This document shows positions 48,463 to 59,004 of a stretch of 64,000 nt of DNA, in pieces. A program made the position numbers and the translations under genes. A model generated the notes under the pieces. That model ran no database searches and was not told the DNA's origin. It saw nothing but the letters and a program-made list of their open reading frames with translations. Origin of the DNA: Pseudorasbora parva (Eukaryota > Chordata > Actinopteri > Cypriniformes > Gobionidae); the NCBI RefSeq assembly GCF_024679245.1, contig NC_090185.1, positions 26,414,926 to 26,478,925 on the forward strand. Direction: 5' to 3'. Numbering within the stretch: position 1 is the stretch's first letter; each line of letters opens with the position of its first letter.

Positions 48463-48868
48463 TTTGGTGCTGAACTTGCTGAGTTCATGCAGCATTTTGA
48501 TTGGTTGACTCTACGCAGTGTTTTATTTCAACCACTGAAGTACCTTGAAACACGCAGCATTATTCAGTGTGTTGACGTGATTTTCCCTGAACTAGGAAGA
48601 CAGGACGGGACTTATCAAGCAGCTCCTCCCTTTTTTAAAAACATCCAATAACGTTTTGTTTATATAACAGTTTGACAAGAGCCTTTTAGCTCGGTAAGCA
48701 CGCAGTTTCCTCCTAATCTCTAATCATTTGTAATCATAATCTCCATATCTCTTTGAAATACAGCATTCTGTGCAGAATTTAAATGGGTCAGGTATGTTTT
48801 GTTGTCTACGCTGACTCGCGCATGTGATGTGCTCTGCGCTCTCGTGTCTCTGGACTGAAGCAGACTGT
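48463..48868. other. Non-coding stretch, nothing recognised
   Basis: No gene or clear element. The minus-strand frame near 48720-48932 runs into the following MITE and is unsupported. Confidence 0.35.
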
Positions 48869-49584
<716 letters not shown>

Positions 49585-49829
49585 CGCTGTAGAGGTACAT
49601 GTGAAACTAACATGAAACCAAACTTCCTTTGTCTCAACTGAAAGCATATTTTCACTGTCTGAATCGTTTCCTATCACGGATATAGTGCACTATGTGCCAT
49701 TCAACACTAATAGAAAATAGTAAACGTGTGAACAAGTGACAGATTTCAGTTGCAGGGCAGGGCGTTTTAGATTCTAGAGAGCATTTGATTGGACAGAAGA
49801 TGGGATGAGAAGGTTTTATAAAGCTTATA

Positions 49830-49977
49830 CACACTTAAAAATAACCCAAGTTGGGTTGAAAATGGACAAACCCAGCAACTGGGTTGTTTTAACCCAGTGG
49901 TTGGGTTAAATATTTGCTGAAAACAACCCAATTGCTGGGTTTGTCCATTTTCAACCCAGGATTTTTTTTTTAGAGTG
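49830..49977. mobile_element. Palindromic TA-flanked MITE, copy 2
   Basis: The ends are CACACTTAAAAATAACCCAA and TTTTTTTTAGAGTG, followed by TA. Arms with AACCCAACTT/AAGTTGGGTT and CAGCAACTGGGTTG fold back on each other. Same family as 24195 and 52410. Confidence 0.8.
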
Positions 49978-50161
49978 TACAGAGGATGAAATCCAGCGGG
50001 AAATGGAAAGTACCTTTATTGGTGTTTGCTAAGGCTCATTGCTGATACTCAGGGTTCAGAGTTGCATAAATAAATAATGTTTTATTGTATTTTCCATAGT
50101 TTTGTCCATGGTTTTCAAGGATCAGGGAATGTCATCTCACTTCTCTCTGTTAGCATCTGGC

Positions 50162-50591
50162 TAGTCTCACAGCTTTCACTGGCCAAGTCCTGCCCAAGAG
50201 GACGTTTGACTGACATGTAATGCAACCACACAGTTAGTTTTGTTCCGCGTCATGCAAAATGTAAACACCATATCCCTGCGATAAGAACGTTGTGCAAGTT
50301 TACTGCAACAATGGAGCCACGAACTTCACATACTTTTGAAAATCCAGCTTTTGTGTGGTTCCTGGTAAACGCTCATTGTCACAGCTGTAATCACGAAGGG
50401 TGTTCTACTTTGGTGTCACGCCATTTGTTTCCAGGCGGACCGTTAAAGAACAAAACACACACGTCTCACGGACATCCTGTAGAATTCAACCAGTAGAAGA
50501 CGACTTTGAAACTCCTGAAGTGTTCGAAGAAAAGTGTGCCATATGCATCAGATGTTTTGTCCGTGTCCGGGAAGTATGAGGCCGAGACTAG
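50162..50591. mobile_element. hAT-like MITE with TAGTCTC ends, 430 bp
   Basis: CATCTGGC occurs at 50154-50161 and 50592-50599, an 8-bp duplication. The ends are TAGTCTCAC and CCGAGACTAG. A short plus-strand frame inside (50290-50496) has no recognised motif. The end structure (TAG...CTAG with duplication ending in C) matches the insertion at 38937-39705. Confidence 0.85.
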
Positions 50592-50599
50592 CATCTGGC

Positions 50600-51829
50600 T
50601 ATCTTGGCTAGTTTAAATGAACTGACAGAGCAAGCCAATCTCGAGAGAAAACCTAACTCTTTCGCAAAATTTCATAAAAATTAGCATGATTTTATTTGTG
50701 AAAACATCTAAGCATGAACTGCCCAGCTCTAAATCTATCTGTCAGTGGGTCGTAAGCAGTTGTGAATTGCCATGGTAGTGTGTTTCACAGATACATTCAC
50801 ATTAAGATAACACAGAGTTCAATTCGACACACCACCTTTGACAGTAACAATATATGGTTGCTTGTACTCGACAAGATCAAAACAGAGCTGCAACTCACAA
50901 ATTGACAACGTTCTAACCCCACTCCTAAAAGCACATAAAAACTGTAGTTGAACACTTTACTTGTCTGTCAGTGGGTCTCTTCCTGTCTAAGTTGGTGGTA
51001 CTTGATAAGAATAAGCTGAAACAAGCAAGTCTGGCTATGCAAGCTTGTTATTTGGGCCAGTAGAAAACCACAAAGCAAAGCCCTAGCAACCATCGAGAAG
51101 GAGCACTCACATTTCCGTCAGCAAAATGTAAAAGTCTGGTTATTATTTTTATTTTTATTGAGCACAAACATCTCTCTGGTGAGGCAAGATGAATTTCCAA
51201 CCGCTCCAAGGCTCAGTCTCTCGATTGAACTGTAAGATAAATATAAAGGAGTTAATTTCAGTCACTGAAAGCAAGGGCGATGAAATCTTTACGATGAATG
51301 GCCGCTTTAACAGAATTATACTGAGCTGATGTCAGCAATCAACAAAACAGAACCATTACATCACTTTTATGAGTCAGCAGTCACAGAAATCCCTTTCCTG
51401 GAGTCAAAGGCTTTGATTAATAAAGCTTCGGCTAAATTTCCTCAGGGAGCAATTGAACGGAGGGAATTTAGAGGAAAATTAACAACACAAGTCAGTTGCA
51501 ATCCAAAAGATGAGAAACATTGAGCAATTCATTGGAGGAAAATGATAATATTTTCATAATGTTAATTAGTTCATATATAAATTACCGTATTAAGATATAT
51601 CAGAATTCACTGATAAAAGCACCCAAATAAGGAAATAAAAAGAAATTATGGTAAAAGCAGATGAAAGTGCTGAATAATTGCTGTAAAATGTATCATGGAA
51701 ATTCTGAGGCACTTTATCCGACTTTGCATTAACAGCGCTGCATGGCTTTAATCATCTCGATCCATCTGTTAGATCCAAAAATATATGGCTCTTTGAACCT
51801 TTAGAGGTACAGAAGCCGCTAAGGAAGTC
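50600..51829. other. Non-coding stretch; possible conserved part
   Basis: No gene found. About 51180-51540 is unique and non-repetitive, with a 64-residue plus frame that lacks splice signals. It may be a conserved non-coding element, judged by appearance only. Confidence 0.3.
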
Positions 51830-52409
51830 TTGTATACCTGAAGAAAGCTGTTAGCATCAAATACTTGTAGAAGCCTAATATTAGTATAAAAAAATGTAAG
51901 CTAATACTCATAGAAAGCTAACATTAGCATCAGTGATATCTATAATACCTTGAAAAAGTTATCTGTTATCAAGTAATATTCTTCAAGAAAGATACAGTAA
52001 TTAGTTATCATCAAATAGGCTACCCGCGGAAGCTAATGTTTGCATCAAGGATGTCTATTCTCGTAGAAATATAACATTTGCATCAAGAAATTATATGATA
52101 GCTGTAAAAAAGCTGTCAGCAGCATTATATTTGTGTGTTAAACCTCAAAAAAGCTATTGACTAGGTTAGGATTGAGAAGGTGTATAACACTTCATGAAGA
52201 GAAAGCTCACATTAGCATCACTAAGGTCTATAATACCTGAAGTTATTAGTATCAAATGCCAAATTGTTAGCATAGAATATGTCTAAAATACTCATATATG
52301 GCTAATGTTAGCATCGATGAGATCTATCATACCTTGAGAAATGCTTCTATTATGATGGGCGGGACTATCTATAAGAATCTAACATTTGCATCAAGGAGGG
52401 CCTATAATA

Positions 52410-52621
52410 CACTCTAAAAAATGTTGGGCTAAAAACAACCCAAGTTGGACAAACCCAACAATTGGGTTGCTTTAACCCAGTGAGCGGGTTGTTTTAAACA
52501 AACATTTAACCCAACCGCTGGGTTAAAACAACCCATTCACTGGGTTAAAGCAACCCAATTTTTGGGTTTGTCCATACTCAACCCAACTTGGGTTGCTTTT
52601 AACCCAGCATTTTTTAGAGTG
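52410..52621. mobile_element. Palindromic TA-flanked MITE, copy 3 (complete)
   Basis: TA lies at 52408-52409 and 52622-52623. The ends CACTCTAAAAAATG and CATTTTTTAGAGTG are perfect inverted repeats. The whole element is nearly self-complementary, with repeated AACCCAAC/GTTGGGTT words. This is the best preserved of the three copies. Confidence 0.9.
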
Positions 52622-53283
52622 TACATGAAGAAAGTGCTGTTAACATCAATATTGTGCATATGATTTGGAGAAAGCTACTTGTTAGCATTGAAGAGATGTA
52701 TCACACTTCATGAAAGTTAATTTGCTAAAATCAAATACCCGAGAATGCTAACGTTAGCATCAATAAGGTCTTTAATACGGGATGTTATCTGTTAGTTTCA
52801 AATGCCTGTAGAAAATGCTATTGTTTGCTTCAAAAATGTTTATAATACTCATATAAAGCTAATGTTAGCATCAGTGCGTTCTATTACACCTTGGAAAAGC
52901 CTTCCACTTGCATCAAAAATGTGCATTGGCTACCAGAAAAATGTTCCTTAGAATACCTTAAAGGTCCCATTCTTCTTGTGTTTTCGAAGCTTTGATTATG
53001 TTTACAGTGTGCAATATAACATGAGTTCATGTTTCGCGTGTAAAAAAAAACAGTATTTTTCACACAATTTACTTATCTGTAAACCGGTGTTTCCTCTGTC
53101 CTAAAAACGGCCTGATGATTTCTTTGTTCTATGAAGTTCCTCCTTCAAAAATAAGTAACAAGTTCTGATTAGGCCAGCGCTTCTCGCACTGTGATTGGCA
53201 GCAGCTTAGCACATTGCCTGGAAAGGTCCCGCCTCTTACCATAACGGGTAGATACGATACGCGCGCTCAATGTTATTGCAAAA

Positions 53284-53390
53284 ATGTCTATATTGCCTTA
53301 TCAATTTGAGTCGGAATCAGACCCGGAGAATATCGAAGAGGATCGATTACAACCTGCTCAGGAAAGACTTTTGCTGGATGTTTCAGAATG
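53284..53390 (+). CDS. Exon-like N-terminal fragment of the Kolobok-like element
   Basis: ATG at 53284 opens 35 codons (MSILPYQFESESDPENIEED... ending LLLDVSE) before a strong donor-like sequence GTAAGC at 53391, in phase 2. Without splicing the frame ends one codon later (TGG TAA). The peptide is acidic and low in complexity, as expected for the start of a longer protein. No downstream exon is present within the element, consistent with internal deletion. Whether this led to the transposase or an accessory protein is not known from this copy. Confidence 0.4.
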
Positions 53391-53596
53391 GTAAGCTGTC
53401 TATTCAGTAGTTTAAACTGATCATTACAAACACCAACAATCGATGGTGTCTGAATGAATTACTACACTTGTATATGCTAAGTTTTTCGGATTAGTTTCAA
53501 TTAACGTTAGTTAACAAAGCTAAACAGCGTTGCACTTTGTGTCATGAGTTACATAAACTGTTAAACAGACCGACTTAAATAATAAAATACACTTAC

Positions 53597-53872
53597 CGGT
53601 TGTCCACCATAAACAACGCCTTCTCCAGACAAAGAGGGAACTGCGTCATCTTTTAAGAATAATCTTTCTGCGAATCCGGCATTAAACTGATTGAGATTGA
53701 GGAAGCAGTCCTCAGCAAAATGTGCTGCACATAGTTTTAAATTGTGATTATAATTTTCCGGAACCGAGTTAACCATAAACTGTAGCCATTGATCTCTACG
53801 TACATCGTCCGTGGGAAGGCCAAACAAAGGTGATTTGACTCCGGGATGAAAATAACAGCGTTTCAATGACAT
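53597..53872 (-). CDS. THAP-domain exon of the Kolobok-like element
   Basis: THAP domains are C2CH zinc-coordinating DNA-binding modules used by P-type and Kolobok transposon proteins. On the minus strand the preferred start MSLKRCYFHPG (four codons inside the longest frame) is followed by LFGLPTDDVRRDQWLQF, then LCAAHFAEDCF (the C-x-x-H pair) and QFNAGFAERLFLKDDAVPS (an AVPT-box-like end). The second Cys of the first pair is not evident, so zinc binding is uncertain. The frame continues to GGQP, where GTAAGT (53591-53596) makes a good donor. Only about 92 codons are present, and the rest of the protein is missing. The exon faces the plus-strand exon at 53284 and converges on it. Confidence 0.7.
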
Positions 53873-54220
53873 GGCGACAAACACACTCTACAAAAACAAC
53901 GCTTCCTATTCTCGACCTGCGAGAGCAAAAGGACAACGCCCCCGAATTTGCGTATTCTTGTGGGCGGAGGGTTCGTCAACAAACGGTTTTAGTTGCGCCA
54001 TTAAAGCAGGAAGTGCAGGGGTGTAATCCAAACCGGCCGTTCGCTGTAGACTTTGAAAGGGAACTTCTGTTAAATAAAATATCTCGCCTGGCATTAAACT
54101 TTGAGCTTTATAATTTTACAGGTATTATTTATGCTCTAACAGCAACATTACACACTAACTAAAGTTTGAAAGATGGAATCGCAAAGAATGGGACCTTTAA
54201 GAAATCTGCTGTAAAGCCTA

Positions 54221-54364
54221 GTTCCCTTTCGTTCAGTCACTCCGACGTAACGTCAGTGACTGACGAATGGGTGCTTCTAGGCGAAACCCCCATTCGTCAG
54301 TCACTGACGTTACGTCTCCGTTCCCTCCTCAGGGAACGAGGGTTACATACGTAACCGAGACGTT
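54221..54364 (-). mobile_element. Miniature DIRS-type derivative (both ends only)
   Basis: Right side, read on the minus strand: CGTCTCGGTTACGTATGTAA, then GTTCCCTGAGGAGGGAACGG, matching the left terminus of the DIRS at 56986. The left side begins GTTCCCTTTCGTTCAGTCAC, analogous to the other terminus. Between them two inverted cores (CGTAACGTCAGTGACTGACG and its complement) flank a loop of about 15 bases. No coding region. The core sequence differs from the 57-62 kb element, so it belongs to a related family. Confidence 0.7.
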
Positions 54365-54810
54365 ATCATCAAATAGGCTACACGAGGAAGCTAGTGTTGT
54401 CTGTTCTCATAGAAAGATAACAGTATAGCATTAAGGAGGTCTATAATACCTGAAAATAGCTGTCATTTCCATTATGGTGGTGTGTTAACCTCAAGACCTC
54501 AAGCTAACGGTAACCATCGGGAGGTGTAACACTTCATGAAAATAAAGCTAATGTTAGCATCAATGAGGTCTATGATACCTGAAAAAAAAGTTATCTGTTA
54601 GCATCAAATTCCTGTAAAAAATATATATTATTAGCATCAAACATGTCTATAAAACTCATATAAAGCTAATGTTAGCATTAAAGAGATCTAAGAAGCTAAC
54701 ATTAGCATTAAGGACGCCTACTACCCGAAGAAAGTGCTGATAATGTCAAGAATGTGTAAATTATCTGGAGAAAGCTATCCGTTAGCATCAAGGAAGCTTC
54801 CAATATCTTT

Positions 54811-55991
54811 CATTAGCATTCCCATTCATCTCAATGGCAGCTGCTGGCATTTTGTTTTTGTTTTGACCTCTACCGGTGAGAATTAACTTGCCTATTACCT
54901 GTCTGCTCTTTCAAATGATTTTGAGTAATTTCCCAGTGATTGTAGTATGAATATGTTAATGCATTCAGTTCAACTTCTCAAAAAAAATAACAGCTCCCAT
55001 GCGATGGGCAGCAGTCAGGCAGTTCATCCCTGTTCAATTACATATTTATTTGATTATGTGCAATGAAGCACATCTGCAGAGGATTACGTGTCGGAAGAGG
55101 CTAAATTAAGGGAGATATTTGCCTCTTAAATTACTCTCACGTTATCCAAAGTCTTATTTTCACATTTAGTGAATCAGAGAACTGAGGACCCATGACCTTG
55201 AGGTTAAGCTTCAGTTTCTTTCTTTCCTTTTTAATATTTTTTTTTTTTTTCTGTGACAAGAATTGTAAAGTTGAACACACTAAAGTGGTTCAGGTTGGCT
55301 AAAAAAAACATTACCAGCATTATGGTGTAACTGCACATTTTCTTTCTTTTAACACCCACCGATACTTGAATCAAAACTTACAGTAACACATAATTTATAG
55401 TTGAAAGGGTTTAATAACTGTATTACACTTGAACTGGTTACAAATGGATGTATAAGAGGATGAAACGTACAGTTAATTGTACCCAGGATAATTGTAGAAT
55501 GTTCCCAGAGAGTGAAAGGATAAATTCACAAAGGAAAAAAGAGAGAGATGCCATTGAGGACTTGAGGCTTGCGCTTCTTGCAGTTCAAAACGCTTACGCT
55601 ACGCTCTTCTGATATGCCTCGCCAGTTACACTTATTGCGTAAGTTGGATATAGAAGGCTGTCTGCCAGAAGCTAGATATTTTACTTTATAAAGTTTAAGG
55701 ATATTTTTCTTACAAAACCCCATCGATTCTCTTCAATAGGTCTTTATTAACCCTTGATCACTTTTGAGATGGATGAACAGAGTAATGGCGATTGTCTAAT
55801 AGGTAGGTGTTGCTCTGTCGTGAAAGCATCTTTTTAGGGGACGGGACGCTTCAGATTCTAGAGAGAATTTAATTGGACAGAAGTCCGTGGTGATACATGA
55901 TCCATTTTAGCGGATATGAGAGACTGCAAATTTTGTCATTGTTGTGGATTATGTGATTATATTGAAAGGCCGTTGCTCACTGCCTCTGAAT
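54811..55991. other. Non-coding stretch, nothing recognised
   Basis: No gene found. A T run lies near 55240-55249. The minus-strand frame around 55526-55723 is unsupported. Confidence 0.35.
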
Positions 55992-56877
55992 CAGAGGTGG
56001 ACAGTAACTAAGTACATTTACTTGAGTACTGTACTTAAGTACACTTTTTGAGTATCTGTACTTTACTGGAGTATTATTTTTTCTGGAAACTTATGACTTT
56101 TACTTCACTACATTTGAAAGACAAATATCGTACTTTTTACTCCACTACATTTCTATCTAGGTCGAAAGTCGTTTCTGTTGCAGCTCTGAAAGTCGGAGGA
56201 TGATTTTTTTCCTTCTTTAAAAGGTTTTTTGTTGTTGTTGTTTCAGACAGTCTATCAGGAATCACTCTTACAGTCATATACATTTCCCCAAACTTTTTTT
56301 GAACACTAAGCTGTTCATAGCAAAATGGAAGAAGACTGTTCTTATGCACAAGTGTGTGTACCCATAGCCATACTTTAAAAAGTATGTTTCAGTTTTAAAA
56401 AAAAAAATCAAGATTTGTTTAGTTGGCATACACTTGGTGCATGTCTTATAAAATATTAAAATATACCTCTGGGAGAAAGAGAAGAGTAAAGTTGGGAGAA
56501 TATCAGATGTGTATCAGTGTATTGGATCCGTGCATTCGGCCTTAAAGTGACATCAGCTTTGTAAAGAGATTTGTAACTTATACACAAGTATTTAAATGAG
56601 TTTAAGTTAGTCGTATGCTAGTACATCAGATGGAGCATCACTAAATGACTTAAACCATGATGGCAGTGTGCATTTATACAACAATAATAAAATAATGCGT
56701 TGGCATAAAAAAGGAAATATACTTTTATACTTAAGTACTTTTGAAAACAAATACTTCTGTACTTTTACTTGAGTAAAAATCTGTTTTTACAACTTTCACT
56801 TGCAACGGAGTAATATTTGACCAGTAGTACTTTTACTTTTACTCAAGTAATGAAGTTGTGTACTTTGTCCACCTCTG
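55992..56877. mobile_element. hAT MITE with CAGAGGTGG ends and perfect 8-bp duplication
   Basis: CTCTGAAT occurs at 55984-55991 and 56878-56885. The ends CAGAGGTGGACA and TGTCCACCTCTG continue into long imperfect subterminal repeats made of TACTTGAGTA and TTTACTTTTACT words. CAGAGGTG is a typical hAT terminus. 886 bases, no transposase. It lies just 100 bases left of the DIRS element. Confidence 0.9.
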
Positions 56878-56985
56878 CTCTGAATACACATACAGACAAA
56901 CCATTGGTCACAGGAGACAGTGCTGTCTGTAGCCTAAGCCAAGGGCTTGACATTCTTTTTCTGGGACAAATGGGACAAATAAAAT

Positions 56986-57183
56986 CGTCTCAGGTTACGT
57001 ATGTAACCATGGTTCCCTGAGAGGGAACGAGACGCTGCGTCGAAACGCTAGGGGACGCCTCTGCGTGCCATGTCATGAAGCACTTGTGTAATCAGTCCAA
57101 TAGCGGGACGATACGTCACGGGCGGGTGACGTCATCGACCAGGAAGCTATAAAGCATGCCCGGACCAAACAGTCACTAGCTTC
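56986..57183. repeat. DIRS left inverted terminal repeat with unique tip
   Basis: Tip 56986-57032 (CGTCTCAGGTTACGTATGTA...) is unique to this end. 57033-57183 is shared with the right end in inverted form, from GCTGCGTCGAAACGCTAGGG through GTCACTAGCTTCTG. It includes TGACGTCA (57127-57134) and TATAAAG (57148-57154). Confidence 0.9.
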
Positions 57184-57231
57184 TGGAAAAGTCGAACAAA
57201 TCGATCACAGGCATGCCGGGAGTATGGCATC

Positions 57232-57336
57232 TCGACGCAGCGTCTCGTTCCCTCTCAGGGAACCATGGTTACATACGTAACCTGAGACGTTCCCTATCTC
57301 GAGGGAACTTCGAGCTGCGTCGAAACGCTAGGGGAC
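57232..57336. repeat. DIRS internal complementary region
   Basis: 57232-57289 is the reverse complement of the left tip and adjoining repeat. 57290-57336 (TTCCCTATCTCGAGGGAACT...) is the reverse complement of the right tip (about 61939-61985). The two are joined head to head at CTGAGACG|TTCCC. In DIRS elements this region serves as template to regenerate both ends. Confidence 0.9.
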
Positions 57337-57381
57337 CTCAATACCCACGCCGCCAGAGTCCCAAATGTCTGTATGTGTGAA

Positions 57382-58801
57382 TCAACCCAGAAACACCCGG
57401 GACCCCGGTGTAGAGGCTACATCTAGATTGTAAAACCTCACAAATGTATGCGGAGAGGACCACCCAGCCGCATCACATACCTCTGACAATGAAACTCCCG
57501 AAATAAGAGCCATAGAGGCAGCCATACTCCTAGTGGAGTGGGCGCGGACCCTCATTGGTGAAGGATGTCCGGCCGACTCATAAGCGAGCGAAATAGCCTC
57601 GACTATCCACTTGCTAAGCATCTGCTTTGAAGCCGGTTTTCCCTTGCTCGGGGACCCAAAAACACACAAACAACTGTTCTGAGTTTCGCCACAGGGCAGC
57701 CCTGTGGACATATGCATCTAGGGCCCTGACCGGACATAGCAGATTTAGCTTCTCTTGGTCTTGACTAGTGAACGGAGGCGGACAGAAAGCCTGCAGCATT
57801 AGTGGTCCCGGCACATTAGTCGGGACCTTGGGAGCATATCCTTCCCTCGGGAAGAGAAATGCTTTTACCATTCCTGGTGCAAACTCCAGACAAGAGGGTG
57901 CCACTGCCTAAGTAGGCACCCTCGAGCGTGCCGCAGGTCTGCGCCTCAAAGTACCACGAAGGAAACGCATGACCCAAGGGTGTTTCCCCAATGATGCATT
58001 ATCTAATGGAATATGATAAGCAGATATCGCCGACACATATACTTTCAGTGTTGACGGAGATAACCCTGCGGAGAATTTTTCTTGTAGGAACTCAAGAACT
58101 GAACCGAACGGGCAGTTAACAGGGTCCAAATCCTGGTGCGTACACCAGGCGACAAAAACTCTCCATTTGAGTGCGTAAAGTCTCCTTGTGGATGGTGCTC
58201 TGGAGTGCAACATGGTCTCTATCACCTCAGTAGATAGACCCGTGTTTATGAACTGGGCCCCCTCAGGGGCCAAGCCCACCGTTTCCACAGTTCCGGGCGC
58301 GGGTGCAGTACTGACCCCCCCGGCCTGCGAAAGAAGATCTCTCCTGACTGGGATTTTCCAGGGAGGACCTTCTAGGAGAGACATAATGTCGGCGAGCCAT
58401 ACTTGGCCCGGCCAGAGCGGGGCTACCAATAAAAGCTGAACCCCGTCCCGGCGGACGCTCTCCAGCACTCCTGGGAGCAATGCCAGAGGGGGGAAGGCGT
58501 ACAGACGCAGCCTCGGCCACGTCTGTACCATTGCGTCCAGCCCCAGCAGGGCTGGATGCGTGAGGGAGAAATATGCTGGACAGTGTGTCGTCTCTCGAGA
58601 CGCAAACAGATCCACCTGGGCTCGCCCAAAGCGGATCCACAGCTCCTCCACCACCTCGGGTGGAGTCTCCATTCTCCCGGCATCACTCCCTGCCTCGACA
58701 GGGAGTCTGCCGCTACATACAGGACCCCCGGGATGTACATCGCCCTGAGCGAGAGCATCTTGCCGTGGGCCCATGTTAGCATATGACGCGTCAGCTTCCA
58801 C
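57382..58801 (-). pseudogene. DIRS tyrosine recombinase, one nonsense codon and one frameshift
   Basis: After an RT/RNase H tail (QVDLFASRETTHCPAYFSLT) comes the SAM-like N-terminal domain (RAPSTRRLYALKWRVFVAWC, LSPSTLKVYVSAISAYHI). A TAG stop at about 57905-57907 interrupts it in frame. The catalytic domain continues with LLCPVRALDAYVHRA (first Arg). Near 57650 a frameshift leads to KQMLSKWIVEAISLAYESAG, RAHSTRSMAAS (His-x-x-Arg) and FVRFYNLDV (nucleophilic Tyr). The R...HxxR...Y tetrad is thus visible but not in one frame. The enzyme would integrate the circular DNA copy by site-specific recombination, in place of an integrase. Confidence 0.95.
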
Positions 58802-59004
58802 ACCCGACGCAATCTCAACCCCCCCTGGTGATTTATATACGAGACCACCGAAGTGTTGTCTGACCGAACTAACACATGGCGGCCCCGCAGGTCTGAGAGG
58901 AAGTGTTTGATTTTATATGATTGAAACACAGCCATCAGCTCCAGCTGGTTTATGTGCCAGGAGAGCTGACGGCCGCTCAGACCTTGGGCCGAGCGGCCAC
59001 TCAT
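58423..59004 (-). pseudogene. DIRS RNase H portion
   Basis: The frame reads SWHINQLELMAVFQSYKIKH, then VRSDNTSVVSYINHQGG (the acidic core Asp motif), then VLYVAADSLSRQG. The Glu in INQLELMAV and the Asp of SDNTS and AADSLSR fit the RNase H active-site pattern. The preceding RT frame overlaps it by about 90 bases. Beyond GEWRLHP the true frame shifts to that of the 58801 ORF. It follows the RT and precedes the recombinase, as in other DIRS elements. Confidence 0.85.

Larger units (their letters stand above)
52962..54196. mobile_element. Kolobok-like TTAA transposon, internally deleted, 1.24 kb
   Basis: TTAA lies at 52958-52961 and 54197-54200. The termini AGGTCCCATTCTT and AAGAATGGGACCT are perfect inverted repeats. 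Two exon-like ORFs start about 310-320 bases from either end and point inward, one of them encoding a THAP-type domain. TTAA duplication together with THAP proteins is the known hallmark of the Kolobok superfamily. No transposase catalytic domain remains. It is inserted in the GTTAGCATC array. Confidence 0.85.
51830..54810. repeat. Ancient degenerate tandem array (GTTAGCATCAA family)
   Basis: Words such as AAGCTAATGTTAGCATCAA, GTCTATAATACCTGA and ACTCATATAAAGCTAATG recur at irregular spacing across about 3 kb. They are interrupted by a hairpin MITE (52410-52621), the Kolobok-like element (52962-54196) and the mini-DIRS (54221-54364). A longer higher-order unit repeats: about 52010-52270 (GGCTACCCGCGGAAGCTAAT onward) matches about 54375-54610 (GGCTACACGAGGAAGCTAG onward) in the same order of sub-motifs. 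Stops occur in all frames. Confidence 0.75.

Noticed and set aside
58188..58786. Plus-strand frames across the DIRS element
   Set aside because: Antisense shadows of the recombinase and RNase H coding regions.
57908..58801. A host gene, because the frame is the longest in the window (297 residues)
   Set aside because: Its motifs and position identify it as the RNase H tail and recombinase N-terminus of the DIRS element.
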